Positions 7,655-14,342 of a stretch of DNA of 21,284 nucleotides are shown here, piece by piece. Origin of the DNA: an uncultured Clostridia bacterium (GTDB lineage Bacteria; Bacillota; Clostridia; Oscillospirales; Acutalibacteraceae); contig CANONE010000017.1 of NCBI GenBank assembly GCA_947567585.1, positions 1-21,284 of the forward strand, read 5' to 3'. Under the pieces are notes generated by a model, which worked only from the letters and a program-made list of their open reading frames with translations, made no database searches and had not been told where the DNA came from. How positions within the stretch are numbered: the stretch's first letter is position 1; each line of letters begins with the position of its first letter. Position numbers and translations under genes: made by a program.

Positions 7655-8530
7655 TTGGCCAAAAGGCGGAAAAAGCAATACTCTATTGGAAATACCAGCC
7701 GGGGGAAATTGGGGCTGGGCCGGCGGAGCATGTTTGTCTCACAGGAGAAGCAGGCGCAGCACCAAGCCGCCCGGCGGCTGAAAATCTGGTCCCGGGTGGT
7801 AGGCGTGATTTTGACGCTGGGGCTGGCCGGGCTGGCCGCGTTCTTTGTGTGGTACGGCCTGGTACCCTACTTTGTAAATGAACTGCGCCCGCCGGCACAG
7901 TCTGGGGAATCCTCCCAGGTCTCCCAGGCCGAATTGCCGGACTACGATGAAATGGGTCTGCCGGAGTACGGCAACGACGTTAACCTTTTTGTTATCAATC
8001 AGACCTCCCCCGCCACAGCGGAATATGCCCCGGCCTCCTTAGCCCAAGTGGAAAACATTCAGGTGGACGCGCGGATTGTGGACGCCCTGCGGCAGATGGT
8101 TTCCGCCGCCAAAGACGACAATCTGCCGCTGATCTTTTCCGAAGGCTACGTCTCCTACGAGGAGCAGGGCAGGCGCTTCCAGGAACAGGTTCAGGCCATG
8201 ATCGACGAAGAGTCTCTTACCGCCGTCATGGCAAAAACCAAGGCCAGAGCCGTCACGCCCATGGCTGGCGAAAGCGATTTCCAAACCGGCCTGTGCCTGC
8301 GGCTGGCGGCGGACAAGGAGACCTTTAGCCTCTCGAAAACCTATACCTGGCTGAAAACCAACATGGGCAAATACGGCTTTGTTTTTCGCTATCCGGAAGA
8401 TAAGCTTGACTATACCGGCGTGGAACCGGACCCCACCGTTTTGCGCTATGTCGGGGGCAAGAACGCCTCCGCCATGCAGCAGCGTTCCATGTGTCTGGAA
8501 GAATATATTGACAATCTGGATGAACACTGA
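7655..8530 (+). CDS. Membrane-anchored VanY/M15-like protein lacking the zinc-binding residues
   Basis: A 291-residue type II membrane protein: basic N-terminus (KRRKK), one membrane helix at about 47-69, an acidic Ser/Gln-rich linker (80-105), then an extracytoplasmic domain. The domain follows the M15B D-Ala-D-Ala carboxypeptidase pattern: LPLIFSEGYVSYEEQ (157-171), SDFQTGLCLRL (207-217), TWLKTNMGKYGFVFRYP (231-247) and PTVLRYVGG (260-268). Active relatives read SxHxxGxAxD and ExWHLRYVG. Here His is Phe209, Asp is Arg216, Glu is Asp259, Trp is Thr261 and the last His is Val262, so zinc binding and catalysis should be lost. Start: TTG at 7655 is placed 8 bases after GGATG of an extended SD AAGGATGTGA (7640-7649); TTG 7631 and GTG 7646 are in frame but have poorer spacing. 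Probably a peptidoglycan-binding or regulatory pseudoenzyme. Confidence 0.78.
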   Translation: MAKRRKKQYSIGNTSRGKLGLGRRSMFVSQEKQAQHQAARRLKIWSRVVGVILTLGLAGLAAFFVWYGLVPYFVNELRPPAQSGESSQVSQAELPDYDEMGLPEYGNDVNLFVINQTSPATAEYAPASLAQVENIQVDARIVDALRQMVSAAKDDNLPLIFSEGYVSYEEQGRRFQEQVQAMIDEESLTAVMAKTKARAVTPMAGESDFQTGLCLRLAADKETFSLSKTYTWLKTNMGKYGFVFRYPEDKLDYTGVEPDPTVLRYVGGKNASAMQQRSMCLEEYIDNLDEH

Positions 8531-8539
8531 TCTTGTGAG

Positions 8540-8572
8540 AAGGACCCGGCCCTCTAAAAGGCCGGGCCTTTT
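8540..8572 (+). terminator. Rho-independent terminator after the VanY-like gene
   Basis: CCCGGCC (8545-8551) pairs with GGCCGGG (8560-8566); a bulged A then allows GG/CC and AA/TT pairs, and the right arm ends in TTTT. It starts 10 bases after the stop codon. Confidence 0.85.
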
Positions 8573-8631
8573 ATATTCTTGAATCGCCGGCGTCCTTCCG
8601 AAACAGAATAGACTAATAGGCAGTTTTCCTC

Positions 8632-8660
8632 TTGACATTTGCGAACGCATGTTCTATAAT
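8632..8660 (+). promoter_or_regulatory. dinB promoter with embedded LexA (SOS) box
   Basis: A perfect -35 TTGACA (8632-8637), 17-base spacer and perfect -10 TATAAT (8655-8660). The spacer ends in CGAACGCATGTTC, which contains GAAC-GCAT-GTTC (8643-8654), an exact match to the Gram-positive LexA/DinR operator GAAC-N4-GTTC, abutting the -10. Bound LexA would block RNA polymerase, so transcription should rise on DNA damage. No other exact GAAC-N4-GTTC site was noticed in the window. Confidence 0.92.
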
Positions 8661-8682
8661 AGGCACATAGGAGGCGATTGGG

Positions 8683-9873
8683 GTGGAAAACGGGATCTTG
8701 CATGTGGATATGAATAACTTTTATGCCTCAGTGGAGACCCTATACGCGCCCCAGTACCGGGACGTGCCTATGGCTGTGGCGGGGGACAAGGAAAGCCGCC
8801 ACGGAATTATTCTGGCGAAAAACATGCTGGCAAAGCAAAAGGGCGTGCAGACAGCCGAGCCCATCTGGCAGGCCATGCGAAAATGCCCGGGGCTGCAATT
8901 GGTACCGCCCCATCACCAGCGGTATGCCCAGTACTCCCGAATGGCCAAAAAAATCTACTGCCGCTATACCGACCGGGTGGAAGCCTTCAGCCTGGACGAG
9001 TGCTGGCTGGACGTCTACGGCAGCGAAAGGCTCTTCGGCTCCGGGCGGGAGATCGCGGAGGACATCCGCCGCCGGGTGCGGGAAGAGCTGGGCCTCACCG
9101 TGTCCATCGGCGTTTCCTTTAATAAGGTCTTCGCAAAGCTGGGCAGCGACTACAAAAAGCCCGACGCCGTAACGGAATTCGGCAGGCGGGAGATGGAGAC
9201 GGTTATCTGGAAAATGCCCTGCGCCGACCTGCTCTTTGTGGGGCCCAGCACCGAAAAAATATTGAAAAAGTATGGTATGAAAACCATTGGGGACATTGCG
9301 AAAATGGAGCTGCCTGTTATGCGCCAGCTTATGGGCCGCATGGGCGAAACCTTGTGGATCTACGCCAACGGCCTGGATGATTCCCCCGTTCAGAATGTAG
9401 ACGCCCACGAGGAACCCAAAAGCATTGGAAACAGCACCACCTTGCCCCGGGATATTACCACGGAGGGAGATGTGCGGGAGACGCTTTTCAAGCTCTCGGA
9501 AACCGTGGCCAGCCGCCTTAGAAAGCATGGCATGCGTACAGGCGAGGTGCAGATCACCATACGCAGCGGAGATTTCCAAGAGCTGCAGCGGCAAAAACGC
9601 CTGGCCTCCCCTGTGCAGGACAGCCAGTCCATCTACCAGGCGGCTGTGGAGCTCTACAAAAAGGAAAACGTCAAGTGGTCTATCCGGCTTTTAGGCGTGC
9701 GGGCCGGACATCTGGTCCACAATGGCGAAGAGCAGATCAGCCTTTTCGCCGGCACGGACGGTCTGGAACGCCGCGAACGCCTGGAATCCGCCGTAGACCA
9801 TGTACGGGAACGCTTCGGTTCCGAAAGCTTACAGCGCGCTTTTGTCATGGAGCGCAAGGATGGCGGGAATTAG
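8683..9873 (+). CDS. dinB: Y-family translesion DNA polymerase IV
   Basis: Low-fidelity polymerase that copies damaged templates. The 396-residue protein opens with HVDMNNFYASVE (7-18; metal ligand Asp9, steric-gate Tyr14) and has SLDECWLDV (103-111; ligands Asp105 and Glu106). A helix-hairpin-helix thumb and little-finger domain follow. QISLF (351-355) near the C-terminus fits the sliding-clamp binding motif. The start is GTG 8683, 8 bases after the SD AGGAGG (8669-8674). Its promoter carries a LexA box, so it is predicted SOS-inducible. No terminator lies in the 138 bases before the radical-SAM gene, so the two downstream genes may share this promoter. Confidence 0.95.
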   Translation: MENGILHVDMNNFYASVETLYAPQYRDVPMAVAGDKESRHGIILAKNMLAKQKGVQTAEPIWQAMRKCPGLQLVPPHHQRYAQYSRMAKKIYCRYTDRVEAFSLDECWLDVYGSERLFGSGREIAEDIRRRVREELGLTVSIGVSFNKVFAKLGSDYKKPDAVTEFGRREMETVIWKMPCADLLFVGPSTEKILKKYGMKTIGDIAKMELPVMRQLMGRMGETLWIYANGLDDSPVQNVDAHEEPKSIGNSTTLPRDITTEGDVRETLFKLSETVASRLRKHGMRTGEVQITIRSGDFQELQRQKRLASPVQDSQSIYQAAVELYKKENVKWSIRLLGVRAGHLVHNGEEQISLFAGTDGLERRERLESAVDHVRERFGSESLQRAFVMERKDGGN

Positions 9874-9909
9874 GCCGCAGGAGTTTTGAGTCTCACCTGC
9901 CGGTTCAGC

Positions 9910-9983
9910 TCCGACAAAATTCGGATAAAAAGTTTTCGTCCACCTTTTTCAAAAGGTGGCGGGGGGTGGGGCAAAGCCCCACC
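9910..9983 (+). repeat. Dispersed three-hairpin intergenic repeat, copy A
   Basis: Three stems in order: TCCGA (9910-9914) with TCGGA (9921-9925); CCACCTTTT (9940-9948) with AAAAGGTGG (9951-9959); GGTGGGGC (9965-9972) with GCCCCACC (9976-9983). The conserved linker AAAAGTTTTCGTC precedes the second stem. Relatives occur at 14830, 16811 and 18589. This copy lies between dinB and the radical-SAM gene, points with transcription, and ends 28 bases before the ATG. No T-tract follows, so it is not a plain terminator. Confidence 0.88.
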
Positions 9984-9984
9984 A

Positions 9985-10001
9985 CCTCCAGAAGAAGGAG
10001 G
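9985..10001 (+). promoter_or_regulatory. Hairpin that could mask the SD of the radical-SAM gene
   Basis: CCTCC (9985-9989) can pair with GGAGG (9997-10001), the core of the SD for the ATG at 10012, leaving a 7-nt loop AGAAGAA. It directly abuts repeat copy A. Folding would reduce ribosome access. Whether it forms in competition with the repeat hairpins is inference. Confidence 0.45.
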
Positions 10002-10011
10002 CGCACACCAA

Positions 10012-11313
10012 ATGGATCTGTTTGAAAAGCTGGAGATATTGACGGATGCGGCGAAGTATGATGTGGCGTGTACGTCCAGCGGGGTGGACCGGCCGGCGGT
10101 AAAGGGGAAGCTGGGAAACGCGGTAAAGGCGGGGATCTGCCATAGTTTTGCGGCGGACGGGCGGTGCATCTCGCTTTTGAAGGTGCTGATAAGCAATGAC
10201 TGCGCCTATGATTGCAGCTATTGTGTAAACCGCCGCGCCAACGATGGCCCCCGGGCCACCTTTACGCCGGACGAGCTGTGCCGGCTGACCATCCAGTTTT
10301 ACCGGCGGAACTATATCGAGGGGCTTTTCCTCTCTTCGGCAGTGGTGAAAAATCCCGACTACACCTGTGAGCTGATGCTGACAGCGGTACAAAAGCTCCG
10401 GGAGGAATACGGGTTTTGGGGATACGTGCATGTGAAGGCCATCCCGGGGGCCAGCCCGCAGCTGACGGAACGGCTGGGCCGGTACGCCGACAGAATGAGC
10501 GTGAATATTGAGCTGCCCAGCGGGGAGAGCTTGAAAAAACTGGCGCCCCAGAAGAGCAAGGAGAAAATTTTAGCTCCTATGAGCCAGATACGGGACGGCA
10601 TCGCCCAGAACTCGAAAGAGCTGGTAAAGTATAAGGCCGCGCCCCGGTTTGTGCCGGCGGGGCAATCCACCCAGATGATCATCGGCGCTACCCCGGAAAG
10701 CGACTGGCAGATCCTGCGGCTGACAGAAGGGCTTTACAAAAAATTTTCTTTAAAGCGGGTATTTTTCTCTGCCTATATGCCGGTGGTCCAAGACAGGGCC
10801 CTGCCCGCCCTGGACACGCCGCCGCCTCTGCTGCGGGAGCACAGGCTCTATCAGGCGGATTGGCTGCTGCGGTTTTACGGCTTTCATGCCGGGGAGATTT
10901 TGGACGATGAAAATCCCAATTTCAACCCCTTCCTGGACCCCAAATGCAACTGGGCGGTGAACCATATGGAGCTCTTCCCAGTGGAAGTCAACCGCGCCCC
11001 CTATGAGATGCTGCTGCGGGTGCCGGGCATTGGGGTAAAAAGCGCCAAACGCATTCGGGATGCCCGGCGGCAGGCTAAGCTGGACTTTGAAGCCCTTAGA
11101 AAGCTGGGGGTTGTGCTGAAACGGGCCCGCTTCTTCATTGTGTGCGGCGGCCGGTCTATTTCCCCTCTGCCCACGGACAACCCGCTGGTAATTGCCGGGG
11201 CTATCAGCGAGCGGTCGCCGGTGCAGCGGGAGAAAATCGACGCGCCGGAACAGCTCTCGCTGTTTGCGCCAGTACGGGAGGACGGAGTAAAATGTCTGAC
11301 AGGGCAAATTTAG
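10012..11313 (+). CDS. Putative DNA modification/repair radical SAM protein (TIGR03916-like)
   Basis: A 433-residue radical-SAM enzyme of the family named putative DNA modification/repair radical SAM protein, distantly like spore photoproduct lyase. The 4Fe-4S/SAM site is C64-AYD-C68-SY-C71. A helix-hairpin-helix DNA-binding motif, LLRVPGIGVKSAKRIRDAR (334-352), follows the barrel. EQLSLF (413-418) near the C-terminus matches the clamp-binding motif QLSLF. The start is ATG 10012 with SD AAGGAGG (9995-10001); an upstream TTG at 9886 would translate through repeat copy A and is rejected. The DUF4130 partner gene starts 22 bases before this stop, the usual pairing for the family. The reaction is not established; neighbours point to repair or modification of DNA. 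Confidence 0.9.
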   Translation: MDLFEKLEILTDAAKYDVACTSSGVDRPAVKGKLGNAVKAGICHSFAADGRCISLLKVLISNDCAYDCSYCVNRRANDGPRATFTPDELCRLTIQFYRRNYIEGLFLSSAVVKNPDYTCELMLTAVQKLREEYGFWGYVHVKAIPGASPQLTERLGRYADRMSVNIELPSGESLKKLAPQKSKEKILAPMSQIRDGIAQNSKELVKYKAAPRFVPAGQSTQMIIGATPESDWQILRLTEGLYKKFSLKRVFFSAYMPVVQDRALPALDTPPPLLREHRLYQADWLLRFYGFHAGEILDDENPNFNPFLDPKCNWAVNHMELFPVEVNRAPYEMLLRVPGIGVKSAKRIRDARRQAKLDFEALRKLGVVLKRARFFIVCGGRSISPLPTDNPLVIAGAISERSPVQREKIDAPEQLSLFAPVREDGVKCLTGQI

Positions 11314-12056
11314 TATACCGGTATGACGGCAGTTACCAGGGGTTTCTGTGCTGCGTGGCGGAATGCTTTAAAGATAAACGGCTGCCCCACGCCATTGGCC
11401 TGCTGGACGAGCCCCAGGGGACGCTGTTTGGCATAAAGGCCGTGGAAACAGACCCCCAACTGGCCCAGCGGGTGGAGGAGTCCATACGCAGAAGGATCTC
11501 CCCCCTGGCGGGCGATATGGTGCGGCAGGGGTTTCTTTCCTGTATGGAGCAAAAGGAGCTGCGGCTGACCCGGTTTATTCTGCTGGGCTATAAGCATGGG
11601 GCCAAGGTCACTGAGATGAGCGTCAACGACGACGTACACGCCATCAACAAGGCGCTGCTCTACCTGAAAAACGAGGCCCACTACCATGTGGAATTTCTCC
11701 GGTTCGCGGACTGCGGCGGTGTTTTGGCGGCCATGATCACCCCGAACAACCGGGTTCTGCCGCTGATTGTAGGACATTTCTGTGAGCGGCTGAACACGGA
11801 AAGCTTTATGATCTTCGACAAGACCCACGGCATGGGCTTCCTCCATGAAGCGGGAGGAATGCGGCAGGAGTTCTTCTATGCGGAAAGCGTAGACCTTCCA
11901 GAACCGGACGAAGAAGAGGAGCGGTACCGGAGCCTTTGGCGGCGGTTCTATGACACCATCGCGGTGGAGGGGAGAATCAACCCCAAGCTTCGCCGGAACC
12001 ATATGCCCATGCGGTACTGGCCCAATATGACGGAGTTCCAGGAGGGCGGGCGGTGA
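11292..12056 (+). CDS. Probable DNA metabolism protein, DUF4130/TIGR03915-like, partner of the radical-SAM enzyme
   Basis: A 254-residue protein of the family that accompanies the preceding radical-SAM type and that, from memory, is fused to a uracil-DNA-glycosylase-like domain in some bacteria. Characteristic stretches are LVYRYDGSYQGFLCCVAECF (7-26) near the N-terminus, the middle FMIFDKTHGMGFLHE, and the C-terminus LRRNHMPMRYWPNMTEFQ. No glycosylase domain is attached here. The ATG at 11292 lies inside the end of the radical-SAM gene (22-base overlap) with GGAGG at 11277-11281, so translation is probably coupled. Its biochemical role is unknown; a complex or sequential action with the radical-SAM protein is inferred from the linkage. 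A bidirectional terminator follows. Confidence 0.85.
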   Translation: MSDRANLVYRYDGSYQGFLCCVAECFKDKRLPHAIGLLDEPQGTLFGIKAVETDPQLAQRVEESIRRRISPLAGDMVRQGFLSCMEQKELRLTRFILLGYKHGAKVTEMSVNDDVHAINKALLYLKNEAHYHVEFLRFADCGGVLAAMITPNNRVLPLIVGHFCERLNTESFMIFDKTHGMGFLHEAGGMRQEFFYAESVDLPEPDEEEERYRSLWRRFYDTIAVEGRINPKLRRNHMPMRYWPNMTEFQEGGR

Positions 12057-12084
12057 CCGTCCCCGGCCGTTTCCCTTCTTTACA

Positions 12085-12118
12085 AAAAGGAAGGCCCCCC
12101 AGCGGGAGCCTTCCTTTT
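12085..12118. terminator. Bidirectional terminator between convergent genes
   Basis: AAAAGGAAGGC (12085-12095) and GCCTTCCTTTT (12108-12118) form an 11-bp perfect stem with a 12-nt loop. T-runs at the end of either strand suit termination of both the DUF4130 gene (+) and the serpin gene (-). Confidence 0.85.
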
Positions 12119-12192
12119 CTCTTGTAAGCCGCTAAGCAATTTGTGAGCCGTTTGGGAGCGATACAAAGATTTTTCCCCGGCCCCTTGCCCGT

Positions 12193-13629
12193 TTACGGTG
12201 CGTTAACCGCGCCCATAAAGAGGGGGAGCCCGCCAGCGCCAAATACGGAAAACAGGAAGGGACGGTCCAGGATAAAATCCATCTCCTCGTATTCCGGAGG
12301 GATCATGGCGGACATACGGTTCGCAAAGGCCACTACAAAGGACGCGCCAGTGCAGCCCTCCTCGTCCACCGAGACCCGGGTGGCGCCCTTGACGGCGCTT
12401 ATAATCAGCTCCTCATCGGAAAGAGGGGTAAAGTCCGCCCTGCCAGACTGGAAAATGTCCGTAACTCCCAGAGCGGCCAGGTTTTCCTTCATATCCATTT
12501 CGCTGGATATGTCAAACTTGGGAAGAGATAAAGCGCCGGAGATATACTTGGTGTTCTGCCAATCGTTCCACATGGCGTTCCCATCCTGTATGCCGGCATA
12601 CCACCGGATAAACGCCTGGTATTCCTCATCCTCCAGCAGCTGGCTGGGAGATACCCCCTCGTTGGGCAAAACCAGCAGCATGGTGTCCGGCGTAAGCGAC
12701 AGGCTGACAGCCCCAAAGTTTTCCCCCCAGTAGTAGGCGGATTGATTGTCCCGGTTCAAAAAAGCGCAGTCCACGTCTCCTTGGCCGGTATGAAAGGGCA
12801 TTTCCTCCGTCCTTTCGGCGTCGAACTGTTTTTCCCAACCTGCCTTATAGTAGAACGTGCTGCAAAGAGCCAAAACGCACTCCATGGGAAACTCCTGCCC
12901 GGCTGCCTGCTCTTCCAAAAGCCCGTGGGTCTTCTCGTTAAGCCAATCCTGCAGCATCTGGTTATACTCCTGCGCGCCCATGTCCCCCCGGTAGCTGTCG
13001 GCATAGTATTGGGCGGCCAGGGTATCCAAAACCGGCTGTTTGAAAGCGGCGTTGTTATCCAGCCACACAGAGTTGGCCAAAAGGGCCTCCCGTCCCTCTT
13101 CCATATTGCAGGAGTAGGTATATTCCCATGCCAGCTGGGCCCTCTGCCGCAGCTCTTCCATACTCTGGGAACCCAAAAGGTCTAAAAGCTGCTGGCGGCT
13201 GTTGCCCTCCGTGATTTCCGCCACCATGGCCAGCATCATATAGAGGTTCAGGGGGGAATACACCTGGTTCTCTTCCTGGTCCGCCAGCAGCTGCTGGGCG
13301 CTGTCCATCCAAAACCGGAAGCTGCTTTTGCCAAAATCCGACTGGATATCATAAAAGCTGACTGTGTCCTCCGCCTCCGCCTCATCCGCCGGATTGGGAT
13401 ATTTCGCGGTGGCCAGCGGCACGTTTCCGGTAAGGGCGGCCCTTTGCGGGGCAACCGCTCCCTGGCCGGAGACGGCGTTATAAATGATCAGCACGGCCAG
13501 GGTGACCGCCAGCGCAGCCGCTATGGGACCGGCCGCTTTCATCCTCCGCTTCCGCTTGGTTTCACCAGCGGCGACCACCAGCTTGTGGTCGATGTTTGTT
13601 ATGGCGTTAAAAATATCCTTGGCTTTCAT
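12193..13629 (-). CDS. Membrane-anchored serpin (serine protease inhibitor family)
   Basis: A 478-residue protein: N-terminus MKAKDIFNAITNIDHKLVV, a basic patch KRKRR (25-29), one membrane helix (about 33-52), a linker to about 100, then a serpin domain outside. Serpin landmarks: SPLNLYMMLAMVAEITEGNS (125-144), NSVWL (186-190), LQDWLNEKTHGLL (226-238), STFYYKAGWEKQFD (257-270), LSLPKFDISSEMDMK (367-381), hinge VSVDEEG (419-425) and DRPFLFSVFG...LFMGAVNAP at the C-terminus. Counting from hinge Gly425 as P15, P1-P1' is Met439-Ser440. Hinge P12-P9 is G-A-S-F, mostly small, so inhibition is possible. The ATG overlaps the sigma-factor stop by 4 bases. The cytoplasmic 32 residues may act as anti-sigma; this is inference. 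An open frame continues upstream of 13629 but only shadows the sigma gene. Confidence 0.88.
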   Translation of the reverse strand: MKAKDIFNAITNIDHKLVVAAGETKRKRRMKAAGPIAAALAVTLAVLIIYNAVSGQGAVAPQRAALTGNVPLATAKYPNPADEAEAEDTVSFYDIQSDFGKSSFRFWMDSAQQLLADQEENQVYSPLNLYMMLAMVAEITEGNSRQQLLDLLGSQSMEELRQRAQLAWEYTYSCNMEEGREALLANSVWLDNNAAFKQPVLDTLAAQYYADSYRGDMGAQEYNQMLQDWLNEKTHGLLEEQAAGQEFPMECVLALCSTFYYKAGWEKQFDAERTEEMPFHTGQGDVDCAFLNRDNQSAYYWGENFGAVSLSLTPDTMLLVLPNEGVSPSQLLEDEEYQAFIRWYAGIQDGNAMWNDWQNTKYISGALSLPKFDISSEMDMKENLAALGVTDIFQSGRADFTPLSDEELIISAVKGATRVSVDEEGCTGASFVVAFANRMSAMIPPEYEEMDFILDRPFLFSVFGAGGLPLFMGAVNAP

Positions 13630-14183
13630 ATAGAATAGCCCTCCTTTTCCAATACTTTTTTCAATTTCTGCCGTAAGCGAAAGGTCCTCTGGGAAAGCTC
13701 CTTGGGGGTCTTGTCCAGTTGTCCGGCCAGCTCGCTGACGCTTCTGCCATACCAGTACCGCAGCACAAAAAGCCGCCGGTCTCCCGGGGGCAGCGTATAG
13801 AGCCAGCCGCTGATCACCTTTGAAAGAGCGGCGGAGTCCACCTGGGCCTCCAGACTTTGAGAATCCGGCAGGCAGTCTTCCAGCTCCTCCAGCAGGCAGG
13901 CAAGGCCCCCGCCCCTCTTCCCCGCCGCGGCCTTTCGAAAACGGCTGATGGCCAGATTCCGAATCACCCGGCCCAAAAACGCCTGAATGGACGCAGGGCA
14001 GGCCGGGGGGATGGCCTGCCAGAGAGCCAGCAGCGCGTCGTTGACACACTCCTCCGCATCCTCTCTGGCGTCCAGCAGATCTCTGGCTATCCGATAACAG
14101 AAAGCTCCATACTTACGCTTTACTTCGCTGATAGCTGCCTCGTCCCGCTGCCGGAGCAGCGATAAAATGCCTTTGTCCTCCAT
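13626..14183 (-). CDS. ECF-type sigma-70 family RNA polymerase sigma factor
   Basis: A 185-residue alternative sigma factor with only regions 2 and 4. Region 2 includes DAEECVNDALLALWQAI (42-58) and RVIRNLAISRFRKA (72-85). Region 4 runs from LPPGDRRLFVLRYWYG (131-146) through the helix-turn-helix SVSELAGQLDKTPKELSQR (148-166) to a basic tail. The ATG at 14183 has SD AGAGGG 5 bases upstream. The stop overlaps the serpin ATG (ATGA), the usual arrangement for an ECF sigma factor and its membrane-bound regulator. No clean -35/-10 was found upstream, consistent with dependence on a non-sigma-A promoter, possibly its own. Confidence 0.92.
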   Translation of the reverse strand: MEDKGILSLLRQRDEAAISEVKRKYGAFCYRIARDLLDAREDAEECVNDALLALWQAIPPACPASIQAFLGRVIRNLAISRFRKAAAGKRGGGLACLLEELEDCLPDSQSLEAQVDSAALSKVISGWLYTLPPGDRRLFVLRYWYGRSVSELAGQLDKTPKELSQRTFRLRQKLKKVLEKEGYSI

Positions 14184-14240
14184 GGCGCACCCTCTTTCAA
14201 AAAGGCCCTTAATTTATATAGTCGCAATTTTAGCCGGAAT

Positions 14241-14262
14241 ATTGCAAAAAATTTTTTACAAT
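14241..14262. promoter_or_regulatory. Near-perfect 22-bp palindrome upstream of the sigma gene
   Basis: Half-sites ATTGCAAAAAA (14241-14251) and TTTTTTACAAT (14252-14262) are inverted repeats with one mismatch, about 60 bases upstream of the sigma-factor ATG. It could be an operator or merely part of the AT-rich promoter zone and terminator tail. Confidence 0.3.
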
Positions 14263-14276
14263 CCTTTCAGGCACAA

Positions 14277-14310
14277 GAAAAGGGCCAGCAGAACGAAATC
14301 TGTCAGCCCT
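14277..14310 (-). terminator. Terminator after the ACT-domain gene
   Basis: Read on the minus strand, AGGGC ... CAGA pairs with TCTG ... GCCC, with a 3x3 internal loop, then TTTTC. It starts about 30 bases after the ACT gene stop and closes the lysine block. Confidence 0.6.
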
Positions 14311-14342
14311 CTCTTACAGTGTGGAATATATGTCTAGCCCAT

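Noticed and set aside
8740..9594. Minus-strand open frame opposite dinB
   Set aside because: It mirrors conserved polymerase sequence and has no SD or domain.
9940..9983. Repeat hairpins as rho-independent terminators
   Set aside because: None of the copies has a T-run after the GC-rich stem in the transcribed direction.
13630..14049. N-terminal extension of the serpin frame
   Set aside because: The stretch overlaps the sigma gene in another frame and reads as shadow sequence; the conserved-looking start MKAKDIF at 13629 overlaps the sigma stop as expected for coupled genes.
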